Shown piece by piece: positions 23,775 to 32,042 of a stretch of DNA of 33,423 nucleotides. The notes under the pieces were generated by a model. It was not told the origin of the DNA. It saw nothing but the letters and a program-made list of their open reading frames with translations, and made no database searches. Position 1 is the first letter of the stretch. Each line of letters starts with the position of its first letter. The position numbers were made by a program, and so were the translations under genes. The DNA is from Myxococcaceae bacterium (GTDB lineage: Bacteria; Myxococcota; Myxococcia; Myxococcales; Myxococcaceae). Location: positions 1 through 33,423 of the forward strand of contig JADGHL010000048.1 in NCBI GenBank assembly GCA_019686135.1. Direction: 5' to 3'.

Positions 23775-25220
23775 ATGAAAAAGAGCCCGGCCGCCTCGCT
23801 GGTGGTGCCCGCGATCCGAAGTCCCATCCTCGCCCCTGCCCTGCTCGAAAAGGTCCTCGCCCGCGCGATGGCGCGGGGCGGCGAGTTCGCCGAGGTCTAC
23901 GTGGAGCGCTCGGTCAGCACCGCGGTGGTGCTGGAGGAGAAGCAGATCAAGAGCGCGCAGTGCGGCCTGACGCAGGGCGTGGGCGTCCGCGTCATCGCCG
24001 ACGGAAAGGTGGGCTACGCGTACTCGGACGATCTGGACGATGCCGCCCTGTTCCGCGCCGCGGAGACGGCGGCGCTGATCGCCGAATCCGGCGGATCGGA
24101 GCGCACCTTCCGCGTCTCGCGCGCCGCGCTGCCGTCCTACTACCGCGTGGACACGCCGCTCGCGGACGTGGAGGTGGCGCGGAAGGTCGATCTGGTCAAG
24201 CGCGCCAACGCCGCCGCATACGCGTACGACAAGCGGGTCAAGCAGGTGACCGCCACCTATGCGGACACGTCGAAGGCCATCTGGATCGCCAACACCGAGA
24301 ACCGGCTGGTGGCGGACAACCAGGACCTGTGCCGGCTGGGCGTGCACGTGGTGGCCGAGGGCAAGAAGGGCGAGCGCCGCACTGGGTTCTTCGGCGGCGG
24401 CGGACGCGTGGGCTTCAACTACTTCGACAGCTTCACGCCCGAGCACGTGGCGAAGGAGGCCGCGCGCCAGGCGATCGCCACGCTCGGCGCGGTGGACGCG
24501 AAGGCGGGGCAGCAGACGGTGGTGCTGGCGCCGGGCTGGAGCGGCATCCTTCTGCACGAGGCGGTGGGCCACGGCCTGGAGGCGGACTTCATCCGGAAGA
24601 AGACCTCGCTGTTCACCGGCAAGCTGGGACAGCAGGTGGCCAGCCCGAAGGTGACGGTCATCGACGACGGAACGGTGGCCAACGCGCGCGGGTCGATCAA
24701 CACCGACGACGAGGGAAACCCGGGCCAGCACAAGGTCCTGATCGAAAACGGGATCCTCAAGGGCTACATGTACGACGCGCACAACGCGAAGCTGATGGGC
24801 CAGAAGTCCACCGGCTCGGGGCGGCGCCAGTCCTTCAAGCACATGCCGATGCCGCGGATGACCAACACCTATCTGGCGCCGGGCGACGACGCGCCCGAGG
24901 ACATCATCCGGAGCGTCCGGCGCGGGCTGTACTGCGCCAACTTCGGCGGCGGCCAGGTGGACATCACCAACGGGAACTTCGTGTTCGAGATCTCCGAGGC
25001 CTACGAGATCGAGAACGGGAAGCTGGGCCGGCCGGTGAAGGGCGCCACGCTGATCGGCGTGGGCCCCGAGGCGCTCAAGAACGTGACCATGGTCGGCTGC
25101 GACCCGATGCCCGACCCGGGCCTGGGCATCTGCGGCAAGGACGGCCAGAACGTCCCGGTGGGCGTGGGCCTGCCCACCCTGCGGATCGACAACATGACGG
25201 TGGGTGGAACGCGCGTATGA
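23775..25220 (+). CDS. tldD: Metalloprotease TldD
   Basis: Catalytic zinc-binding subunit of the TldD/TldE heterodimer, a cytoplasmic protease that trims unfolded or small peptides (microcin B17 maturation and CcdA turnover in E. coli). Its 481 residues are normal length. Zinc site: H261-E-A-V-G-H266 in LLHEAVGHGLEAD, and C453 in GLGICGKDGQ. Other family stretches are GVGVRVIADGKVGYAYSDDL near residue 75 and GILKGYMYDAHNAKLMGQKSTGSGRRQ. It overlaps tldE by four bases (ATGA), giving tight coupling and probably one-to-one synthesis. No ribosome site precedes the ATG; a TATAGG element six bases before it suggests a leaderless message. No RiPP precursor gene is apparent nearby. Confidence 0.95.
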   Translation: MKKSPAASLVVPAIRSPILAPALLEKVLARAMARGGEFAEVYVERSVSTAVVLEEKQIKSAQCGLTQGVGVRVIADGKVGYAYSDDLDDAALFRAAETAALIAESGGSERTFRVSRAALPSYYRVDTPLADVEVARKVDLVKRANAAAYAYDKRVKQVTATYADTSKAIWIANTENRLVADNQDLCRLGVHVVAEGKKGERRTGFFGGGGRVGFNYFDSFTPEHVAKEAARQAIATLGAVDAKAGQQTVVLAPGWSGILLHEAVGHGLEADFIRKKTSLFTGKLGQQVASPKVTVIDDGTVANARGSINTDDEGNPGQHKVLIENGILKGYMYDAHNAKLMGQKSTGSGRRQSFKHMPMPRMTNTYLAPGDDAPEDIIRSVRRGLYCANFGGGQVDITNGNFVFEISEAYEIENGKLGRPVKGATLIGVGPEALKNVTMVGCDPMPDPGLGICGKDGQNVPVGVGLPTLRIDNMTVGGTRV

Positions 25221-26563
25221 ACTACCAGGCACTGGCGAAGAAGCTGGTCCAGCGTGCAGCGCGCAAGGGCGCAACCCAGGCCGAGGCCTTCATCCAGGTG
25301 GGCCGGGAGTCGTCGGTCCGGGTGCGGGACGGGGCGATCGAGGACCTCACCCAGGCCACCTCCCGCGGCGTGGGCCTGCGGGTGATCGCCGGATCGCGCC
25401 TGGGATTCGCCTACACCTCGGACTTCAATCCCGCGACCCTGGACGCGTTCGTCGATCGCGCGCTGCAGTTGGCCTCCGCGGCGGCGCCGAACCGCCACAA
25501 CGGGCTGCCGAAGAAGGCGGACCTCGAGGGCCGTCAAGACGTCGGCCCGCTGTTCGATCCCGCGGTCGCCAACCTGCCGGCGGACTGGAAGGTGAAGACC
25601 GCCCTGGAGATCGAACGCGCGGCGAAAGCGTTCGACCCGCGGGTGACCACGTTCGATTCGGTGGGCGCGGGCGATCACGTCAGCGAGGTCTACGTGGCCT
25701 CCACCGAAGGTCTCAGCGACAGCTACCAGGGCACGTACGTGTTCATGTACGCGGTCCCGGTGGCCACCGACGGGCACGGCGGGCTGCAGACCAGCTACTG
25801 GGTCGACTACAAGCGCTTCCTCGACGAGCTGGACACGCCCGAGGCGATCGGCACCGAAGCGGCGCGGCGGGCGGTACGGATGCTCGGCGCGAAGAAGGTG
25901 AAGAGCCAGAAGGTCCCGGTGATCTTCGACCCGCTGATGGCCGCCACCTTCGTGGGCAACGTCGCCGCCGCGGCCAGCGGGGACCTCATCTTCAAGAAGT
26001 CGTCCATCTTCGTGGGCCGGCTCGGCAAGAAGGTCGGCGCGAGCGGCGTGACGATCGTCGACGACGGGCTGCTCGCGCGCGGGCTGGGCACCTCCCCGTT
26101 CGACGGCGAGGGCGTGCCCACCCGGCGGACGCCGCTCATCGAAGCGGGCGTGTTGAAGGGCTTCCTCTACGACGCCTTCACGGCGCGCAAGGCCGGCGCG
26201 AAGAGCACCGGGAACGCCTCGCGCGGCTACGCGTCGCTGCCGCACATCGGCTTCAACAACCTCTATCTGGAGCGAGGCGACGTCTCACCGGAGACGCTGA
26301 TCGGCGAGGTGAAGAACGGCTTCTACGTCACCGCCATGCTCGGACACGGCGCCAACGTGGTCACAGGCGAGTACTCGCGCGGGGCCAACGGCCTGTGGAT
26401 CCGGGACGGCGAGCTCGCGGAGCCGGTGCAGGAGGTGACGGTCGCAGGAGACCTCCTCGGGATGCTGTCGTCGATCGACGGCATCGGCAGCGATCTCACC
26501 TTGCGCGGGCCGGTGGGCGCGCCCACCATCCGATTCAGCGAGCTCACGGTGTCCGGCGAGTAG
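25217..26563 (+). CDS. tldE: TldE/PmbA, non-catalytic partner of TldD
   Basis: A 448-residue TldE (PmbA) protein, the second half of the TldD/E protease; it lacks the HExxxH zinc motif, as TldE should. Shared family stretches are TSRGVGLRVIAGSRLGFAYTSD near residue 45, VPVIFDPLMAATFVG, IEAGVLKGFLYDAFTARKAGAKSTGNASRG and GHGANVVTGEYSRGANGLWI. The ATG at 25217 overlaps the tldD stop (ATGA), with GGTGG nine bases upstream. The frame is open much further upstream, but that part is the tldD gene read in another frame. The end is 19 bases from the convergent SPW-like gene. Confidence 0.94.
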   Translation: MNYQALAKKLVQRAARKGATQAEAFIQVGRESSVRVRDGAIEDLTQATSRGVGLRVIAGSRLGFAYTSDFNPATLDAFVDRALQLASAAAPNRHNGLPKKADLEGRQDVGPLFDPAVANLPADWKVKTALEIERAAKAFDPRVTTFDSVGAGDHVSEVYVASTEGLSDSYQGTYVFMYAVPVATDGHGGLQTSYWVDYKRFLDELDTPEAIGTEAARRAVRMLGAKKVKSQKVPVIFDPLMAATFVGNVAAAASGDLIFKKSSIFVGRLGKKVGASGVTIVDDGLLARGLGTSPFDGEGVPTRRTPLIEAGVLKGFLYDAFTARKAGAKSTGNASRGYASLPHIGFNNLYLERGDVSPETLIGEVKNGFYVTAMLGHGANVVTGEYSRGANGLWIRDGELAEPVQEVTVAGDLLGMLSSIDGIGSDLTLRGPVGAPTIRFSELTVSGE

Positions 26564-26582
26564 GGTGCCCCGGCCGCACCGC

Positions 26583-26969
26583 TCAGGCGGTAAAGCGGCG
26601 CGGAGGCTCCAGTGTTCGGGGCCGGCCGACGTACGTGTGGTGCGGAGACCAGGCGGCCAGGAACACGAGTGCCGCCAGCAAACCGTCGTGCCACGCGAGC
26701 CCCGGGTGCACGTCCTCCAGCACGATCGCGCACACGAAGAGGTAGACGCTGGTGATCACGTTCACGTAGCGGAGCTCCGGGACCCTTCGCGCGCCCAGCG
26801 CCACGCCGAGGATCAGCAGGCCCACGATCCACGCGTTCGTCTGCTCGGCCACCGTCCGCTGGAGGAGAAAGGCGGACAGAAACAGCCAGGCTCCCAGGAC
26901 GACGTTGGTCCACCGCGCGGCGTGCCGTGTCGCGACGGATTGGGGAACGGACCTGGTGCGCTCGGCCAT
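26583..26969 (-). CDS. Small four-helix membrane protein, SPW-repeat-like
   Basis: A 128-residue integral membrane protein with four hydrophobic helices in two similar halves: WTNVVLGAWLFLSAFLL and ITSVYLFVCAIVL each open a half, followed by AWIVGLLILGVALGA and HDGLLAALVFLAAW. This internal repetition, with a conserved W/N-x-V-x-G-x-W/Y-L pattern, matches SPW-repeat proteins (function unknown). The start is well fixed: AGGAGG lies five bases upstream of the ATG at 26969. The much longer open frame to 27752 is antisense to the ParB-like gene. It is divergent from that gene across 141 bases and convergent with tldE. Confidence 0.75.
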   Translation of the reverse strand: MAERTRSVPQSVATRHAARWTNVVLGAWLFLSAFLLQRTVAEQTNAWIVGLLILGVALGARRVPELRYVNVITSVYLFVCAIVLEDVHPGLAWHDGLLAALVFLAAWSPHHTYVGRPRTLEPPRRFTA

Positions 26970-27030
26970 GGCTTCCTCCTGTCCGTCAGGTGTGCATTGG
27001 CCCATGGCCGGAGAACCGGGCGTCCGCGCG

Positions 27031-27042
27031 GGCAGGCCTGCC
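27031..27042. promoter_or_regulatory. 12-bp perfect palindrome in the divergent promoter region
   Basis: GGCAGGCCTGCC, a perfect inverted repeat, 15 bases upstream of CGTATACG (27056-27063), which contains a -10-like TATACG. The spacing would place a bound dimer near the -35 position of the ParB-like gene. It may be an operator, but GC-rich palindromes also occur by chance. Confidence 0.25.
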
Positions 27043-27110
27043 TGCACGGCAGCCGCGTATACGGCGCCGCAGGGTTGAGCTACGACACGCGCCGGGAGAG
27101 GTCTTTCGAC

Positions 27111-28085
27111 ATGGCGAAGAAGGCAGCTACGGTGAAGAAGCCGGCGCGCAGGCCGCGCCGGAAGAAGGTCGCCGCTGGATCGCGCGGATTGGCGCCGGCG
27201 GAGGTGGCCCAGCCCGGGGACGACGGTCAGGCGCTCGCGGCGCTCATCCGGGAGGACGGCGGCCAGTCGCTCGCGGTGTACCGCGATCCGATCGGCGGGC
27301 ACTCCGTGGTGTTCGCCGCGCTGCCGATCGACAAGGTCGAACCGACGCCGTACCAGCGCGACCTGTCGGAGCCTCACGTCAAGCGGCTCGCCAACGCCAT
27401 CGAACGGCTCGATCGCTACCTGGATCCGGTCATCGCCGTGCGCGTCGACGGCCGTTACTGGACTCCGAACGGCAACCACCGCCTCCACGCGTCGAAGCTC
27501 CTGGGCGGCCGGACACTGATGGCATTGGTGATGCCGGAAGAGGACGTCGCCTACCAGATCCTCGCGCTCAACACCGAGAAGGCGCACAACCTCAAGGAGC
27601 GATCGCTCGAGGTGATCCGCATGTACCGGGGCCTGGTCGCCGCACGCGGCGGCAAGGAGTCCGACTACGTGGGCCTCTTCGAGGAGCCGGCGTTCATAAC
27701 GCTCGGCGCGGCCTACGAGAAGCGGCCGCGGTTTTCGGCCAGCGCGTACCACCCGATCGTCAAACGCCTCGATCGCTTCCTCGACGAGGACATCGGAGAA
27801 GCGCTGCAGATCCGCGAGGAGCGCGCCGACAAGCTTTTGGCGTTCGACGACAAGGTGGTGGCCGCGGTCGACGCGCTCAAGGCGAAGGGGTTCGTCAGCC
27901 CCTACCTCAAGAACTTCGTGATCGCGCGGATCAACTTCCTCCGCTTCAAGAAGGGCGACGAGTTTGACTTCGACGAGATCGTCGACGAGCTCACCGCAAA
28001 AGCGGCGCGCTTCAATGTCGACAGCGTGAAGAAGGAGGACATCGCCCGAGCAGGTGGCGGACCTCCGGCGGAAGCAGAGGAGTAA
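27111..28085 (+). CDS. ParB-N (ParB/Srx fold) domain protein
   Basis: A 324-residue protein with a Lys/Arg-rich N-terminus (residues 1-22) followed by a ParB-N domain (about 65-170). Landmarks: VEPTPYQRDLSEPHVKRLANAIE at the domain start, the nucleotide-site-like motif NGNHRLHA (compare GERRWRA in ParB), and LNTEKAHNLKERSLEVIR, which lines up with the ENIQRxDL box. The C-terminal half is helical. I see no clear helix-turn-helix of true ParB, and no parA or parS lies nearby. This is probably not the chromosome partition protein but a CTP-binding or switch-type relative. The ATG at 27111 has GGGAGAGG nine bases upstream; earlier in-frame codons (open to 26565) lie over the divergent gene. Confidence 0.75.
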   Translation: MAKKAATVKKPARRPRRKKVAAGSRGLAPAEVAQPGDDGQALAALIREDGGQSLAVYRDPIGGHSVVFAALPIDKVEPTPYQRDLSEPHVKRLANAIERLDRYLDPVIAVRVDGRYWTPNGNHRLHASKLLGGRTLMALVMPEEDVAYQILALNTEKAHNLKERSLEVIRMYRGLVAARGGKESDYVGLFEEPAFITLGAAYEKRPRFSASAYHPIVKRLDRFLDEDIGEALQIREERADKLLAFDDKVVAAVDALKAKGFVSPYLKNFVIARINFLRFKKGDEFDFDEIVDELTAKAARFNVDSVKKEDIARAGGGPPAEAEE

Positions 28086-28103
28086 AAGCTCGAGCGCGCC
28101 GGC

Positions 28104-28577
28104 TCACTGCCCGCGGTACAGCGCCCGCGTCTTCAGGAACACGAACCCGCTGTCCCCGAATTGCACCCACTGCTCGTCCGCCAGCACCACCCCCGGCGGC
28201 CCCACCCGCACCTGTTCGACGAAGGTCCCGTTCCTCGACCCGAGCTCGTACAGCCGGCACTCGCCGTTCGAGACGATCACCCGCGCGTGGTGTTGGAGAC
28301 GCTCGCGTCGGCGACGATCAGATCGCACTCCATCAGCCGGCCGATCTCGAACTCGCCGTTCGAACGCAAACGGCCGAGGGTGCCGATGTCCTCGTCCGCG
28401 AGCTCCTGCACGAGCGAGCCCGGCGCGCGACGCTCCACGGTGGGTCCGTTCAAACTGATTGGACGTGCCCGGCGGCCGCGGCGACTTCCGGAAGAACACG
28501 AACGGCCCCACCAGCCGCTCCAGTTCTTCGGCCCGGAGCCTCATCGCCATTCGGCGAAGGGTGCCGAACCTCAGCAT
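28104..28577 (-). pseudogene. FHA-domain gene with two compensating frameshifts
   Basis: The frame is open for 157 codons, but its middle third does not look like protein. Both ends are FHA-like: the start (LVGPFVFFRKSPRPPGTS) and the end (HHARVIVSNGECRLYELGSRNGTFVE). Between about 28460 and 28291 the FHA core is found in the +1 frame instead: ISLNGPTVERR..., GRLRSNGEFEIGRL and MECDLIVADASVS. Removing one T from the TT at 28459-28460 and adding one base near 28291-28294 restores a continuous FHA protein with GR, (S)xxH and NGT motifs. It is either a damaged gene or two sequencing errors. It is convergent with the ParB-like gene. The start is uncertain (ATG at 28577 or 28544). Confidence 0.75.
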
Positions 28578-28669
28578 CGAGCGGTGACGCTACCCGAAGC
28601 TAGAAACCACGTGGGAGCGCGGGGTACCTTCGTGACTTCCCCGGATCCCGCACGAGTCGGAGTCGAACG

Positions 28670-30571
28670 ATGTGTCGTCGCCCAGGCATCGCGCTGTTGC
28701 TGCTGGCGGCCGTGACCGTCGTCATGGCCTGTTCCTCCCCTCCTCCCCATGAGGAACCGAAGGGCCCGGAAATCTGCGACAACAACCGGGACGACAACGG
28801 CGACGACAAGATCGACTGCGCAGATCCGCTTTGCTTCCGCGAAGCGGTGTGCGGGATGGGCGGCGGCGAGGACTGCGCCAACGGCTCCGACGACGACGGC
28901 GATCTCGCCGCGGACTGCGACGATCCGGACTGCGCCGCGTTCCCAGCCTGCCAGTCGGACGCCCGGGAGGACTGCACCGGCGGCCAAGACGAGGACGCGG
29001 ACGGCAAGCTGGACTGCCTCGACCCGGACTGCGTGAGCGATCCCGCCTGCAAGCCGAAGGAGATCTGCAACAACAACCTCGAGGACAACGGCGACGTCTT
29101 CATCGACTGCCAGGACCCGACCTGCGCGGGCACCGCCTTCTGCCCCAGCGCGGAGGTAGGCGCCTGCTCCGACGGGCAGGACAACGATCTGGACGGCGCA
29201 GTGGACTGCCAGGACGCGGACTGCCTCGCCGACTGTCCGGGCGGCGAGAACACCGACGAGCTGTGCTCGAACGGGCAGGATGATGACGGGGACTTCCTCG
29301 TCGACTGCAACGATGGCTCCTGCAAGCTGGCGCAGACCTGCAAGAATCCCCCGGAGTCCCTCTGCCTCGATGGGCAGGACAACGACGGCGACGGGAAGAC
29401 CGACTGCCTCGACCCGGACTGCGTGCTCTCGCCCAACTGCCAGACCTCCGCGGAGAACTGCGCCAACGGCGCCGACGACGACGGCGACACCCTGAGCGAC
29501 TGCGCCGATCAGGACTGCGACGGGCAGGTCTGCGGAGCCGGCTGCGTGTGCGGCGCAGGCGTGAAGACGGAGGCGCTCTGCGGCGACGGCCTGGACAACG
29601 ACGCCGACGGCGCGAAGGACTGCATGGACTCCGACTGCGCCGCCGCGTCGGGTTGCCAGAAGACCTCGGAATCCGACTGCGTCAACGGTGCGGACGACGA
29701 CGGCGACGGCGCCACCGACTGCGCCGACCCCGACTGCGTCGACCAGTCCTGCGGCGCCGGCTGCACCTGCGGCCCCTCGGCGAAGCGGGAGACGGCCTGC
29801 AACGACACCAGCGACAACGACGGCGACGGCGCAACCGACTGCGCCGACCCGGACTGCGGTGGGACGACCTCCTGCCCGGCGGTCGACGACGGCCAGCCGT
29901 GCACCTCGGACTCCCAGTGCAAAGGCGCCCGCTGCCTCACGGAGATCGGCTCGGGCTTCCCCGGCGGCTTCTGCACGAACGCGTCGCCGTGCACGGTAGG
30001 CACCACCAACGGCTGCCACGGCGGAACCTGCTACCAGGTTGGCTCGGAGACGCGCTGCTACATCCCCTGCTCCGGCCAGAGCGGCTGCCGGCCCGGCTAC
30101 GCCTGCTTCGATCCCGACGGGAACGCGGCCACGCAGAACAGCGTCTGCGAGACGCTCTGCACGTCGGACTCCGAGTGCACCGCCACCGGGCAGACCAACT
30201 GGGGCTGCAACCCCTGGAGCAAGTACTGCGAGAACAAGAACAAGGGCCTGAAGAAGTACGGCGAGCCCTGTACCCAGTCCTCCGAGTGCGAGTCCGACTG
30301 GTGCTACACCGGTCTCGCCGGCGGCTACTGCCTCGGGATCTGCAACCTGCAGGCGGGCACCTGCGGAGGCGACGGGGTGTGCCTGGACGACATCAATCCC
30401 CCAACAGACAACGTGGGCAACTGCTGGGACGGCTGCACCAGTGACGCCGATTGTCGCAGCCAGTACTTCTGCGACGCGGCGAATACCTGCTACTGCGGGC
30501 TGCCCGGCGACATCTGCATCAGCGGAGACGACTGTTGTTCCGGCTCGTGCTTCCTCTTCAGCTGCGATTGA
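28670..30571 (+). CDS. Cys-rich lipoprotein with 11 acidic Ca-loop-like repeats
   Basis: A 633-residue lipoprotein. The signal peptide ends VVMAC, with C21 as the lipidated residue. Residues 34-396 hold 11 copies of a motif of about 22 residues, pattern C-x-N/D-G-x-D-D/N-D-G-D-G-x-x-D-C-x-D-P-D-C. Each has a DxDxDG calcium-loop-like core and three cysteines. The layout recalls thrombospondin type-3 and MopE-type metal-binding repeats. Residues 400-633 form a different Cys-rich region (for example CTSDSQCKGARC, CTSDSECTATG), ending YCGLPGDICISGDDCCSGSCFLFSCD, knot-like. It is probably surface-displayed and stabilised by calcium and disulfides; the role is unknown. GGAG lies seven bases before the ATG. 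The sigma-54 regulator gene follows after 42 bases. Confidence 0.83.
   Translation: MCRRPGIALLLLAAVTVVMACSSPPPHEEPKGPEICDNNRDDNGDDKIDCADPLCFREAVCGMGGGEDCANGSDDDGDLAADCDDPDCAAFPACQSDAREDCTGGQDEDADGKLDCLDPDCVSDPACKPKEICNNNLEDNGDVFIDCQDPTCAGTAFCPSAEVGACSDGQDNDLDGAVDCQDADCLADCPGGENTDELCSNGQDDDGDFLVDCNDGSCKLAQTCKNPPESLCLDGQDNDGDGKTDCLDPDCVLSPNCQTSAENCANGADDDGDTLSDCADQDCDGQVCGAGCVCGAGVKTEALCGDGLDNDADGAKDCMDSDCAAASGCQKTSESDCVNGADDDGDGATDCADPDCVDQSCGAGCTCGPSAKRETACNDTSDNDGDGATDCADPDCGGTTSCPAVDDGQPCTSDSQCKGARCLTEIGSGFPGGFCTNASPCTVGTTNGCHGGTCYQVGSETRCYIPCSGQSGCRPGYACFDPDGNAATQNSVCETLCTSDSECTATGQTNWGCNPWSKYCENKNKGLKKYGEPCTQSSECESDWCYTGLAGGYCLGICNLQAGTCGGDGVCLDDINPPTDNVGNCWDGCTSDADCRSQYFCDAANTCYCGLPGDICISGDDCCSGSCFLFSCD
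28769..29857 (+). repeat. Eleven diverged DxDxDG/Cys coding repeats
   Basis: Unequal spacing (about 22-residue motif plus variable linkers of 8-16 residues) and diverged DNA show this is an old coding repeat, unlike the young 27-bp array at the right end. Copies 8-11 are the most alike (NGADDDGD, DCADPDC). Confidence 0.8.
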
Positions 30572-30613
30572 GACCGGGAACAACCCGACCGGCCGGCCGT
30601 TGAGAGAACCCGT

Positions 30614-32023
30614 ATGAGCACCGAGGCGACCCAGACCACGGTACTGGTCGTCGACGACGACCACGCCAACCAGGAGAGCGTCGCGCGCATCTTCCAGCGC
30701 GAGGGCCTGGCCACGCTGTGCGCCTCCAACGGGGCCGAGGCGATCGAGCTGCTCCGCCGGCCGGAGGTGGCGGTCATGGTCACCGACCTGATGATGCCGG
30801 GCATCGACGGGCAGGAGCTCCTCAAGACCGCCCGCGCGATGCGCCCCGACGTCGAGGTGGTCCTGATGACCGCCTACGCCACGGTGGAGACCGCCGTCGC
30901 GGCGATGAAGGACGGGGCGTACGACTTCATCACCAAGCCGCTCAAGCGGCACTCGCTCGTCAAGGCGGTCCAGAAGGCGCTCGAGAAGCAGGCGCTCGTC
31001 GCGGAGAACCGGGATCTGCGCGCGCAGATCGAGGCGCTCGGCGGCCAGGGGAGCCGGCTCATGGTCGGCCAGGCGCCGGCGTTCCGGGCGCTCCTGGAAA
31101 TGCTCAAGCAGGCCGCGCCCGCGACCGCGACGGTGCTGCTACAGGGCGAGTCCGGCACGGGCAAGGAGCTCGCCGCGCGCTTCGTCCACGAGCAGTCGCC
31201 CCGCGCGCGCAAGCCGTTCGTGGCGATCAACTGCGGAGCGCTCCCGGAGTCGATCCTCGAGGCGGAGCTCTTCGGCGTGGAGAAGGGCGCCTTCACCGGC
31301 GCGGTCATGCGCCGCGAGGGCCGCTTCGAGCGCGCCAACGGCGGCACGCTCTTCCTCGACGAGATCGGCGAGATGCCGCTCTCGGCTCAGGTGAAATTGC
31401 TGCGCGCCCTGCAGGAGGGGGAGATCGAACGGCTGGGCGGGACGCAGACGATCAAGGTGGACGTGCGCGTGATCGCCGCCACGAACAAGGACCTGCAGAA
31501 GGAGGTCGCCGAGGGCCGCTTCCGCGAGGACCTCTATTACAGGCTCAACGTGGTGAGCGTGCGCATCCCCCCGCTGGCGTCGCGGCGCGAGGACATCCCG
31601 CTTCTGGCGGACTACTTCCTGCGCCGCTTCGCCCAGAAGAACGGCAAGAACGTGCGCGCCTTCTCCGCCGAGGCGCTGGCGGCGCTCGAGAACTACGCGT
31701 GGCCCGGCAACGTGCGCGAGTTGGAGAACGCCGTGGAACGCGCGGTGGTGCTGTGCAAGGGCGACATCATCGAGAAGTCGAACCTGCCCGAGGACGTGGT
31801 GCGCGGGCCGCAGGGCGCCGCGGGGCACGTCATCATCTCCATCGGCACGCCGATGGAGGAGGTGGAGCGCCGGATGATCCACGAGACGCTCCGCCACACC
31901 CGGGGCGACAAGACGATGGCGGCGCGCCTGCTGGGGATCGCGGCGCGCACCATTTACCGGAAGCTGGAACGCGACGCGGAGATCTCGGAAGGGGACCGCG
32001 CGCTTCTCCCGAAGGAGAAGTAG
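30614..32023 (+). CDS. NtrC-family sigma-54-dependent response regulator
   Basis: A 469-residue activator in three domains. Receiver (about 8-125): D14-D15-D16 acidic pocket, phospho-acceptor D58 in VTDLMMPG, Thr in VVLMTAY and Lys in ITKPLK, all intact. AAA+ domain (about 145-375): Walker A GESGTGKE, the sigma-54 contact loop GAFTGA, Walker [11 protein letters not shown] and arginine-finger region. DNA-binding domain: a Fis-type helix-turn-helix in [20 protein letters not shown]. It should activate sigma-54 promoters when phosphorylated. No histidine kinase is adjacent, so it is an orphan here; myxobacteria have many such regulators. The ATG has GAGAG about nine bases upstream. Target genes cannot be named; I found no convincing -24/-12 element nearby. 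Confidence 0.95.
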   Translation: MSTEATQTTVLVVDDDHANQESVARIFQREGLATLCASNGAEAIELLRRPEVAVMVTDLMMPGIDGQELLKTARAMRPDVEVVLMTAYATVETAVAAMKDGAYDFITKPLKRHSLVKAVQKALEKQALVAENRDLRAQIEALGGQGSRLMVGQAPAFRALLEMLKQAAPATATVLLQGESGTGKELAARFVHEQSPRARKPFVAINCGALPESILEAELFGVEKGAFTGAVMRREGRFERANGGTLFLDEIGEMPLSAQVKLLRALQEGEIERLGGTQTIKVDVRVIAATNKDLQKEVAEGRFREDLYYRLNVVSVRIPPLASRREDIPLLADYFLRRFAQKNGKNVRAFSAEALAALENYAWPGNVRELENAVERAVVLCKGDIIEKSNLPEDVVRGPQGAAGHVIISIGTPMEEVERRMIHETLRHTRGDKTMAARLLGIAARTIYRKLERDAEISEGDRALLPKEK

Positions 32024-32042
32024 CCGCGCCCCGGTTCGCACC

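Noticed and set aside
27111-28085. Calling the ParB-like gene the chromosome partition parB with a nearby replication origin
   Set aside because: No parA, parS, dnaA, gidA or mnmE genes are present, and no helix-turn-helix is visible.
30589-30599. CGGCCGGCCG palindrome before the sigma-54 regulator as an operator
   Set aside because: It is a ten-base run of pure G and C in a GC-rich genome with no accompanying promoter element, so chance is sufficient.
28571-30952. 793-codon minus-strand open frame opposite the repeat lipoprotein
   Set aside because: The plus strand has a signal peptide, lipobox and regular Cys repeats. The antisense product is an Ala/Val/Gly-rich artefact of the same repeats.
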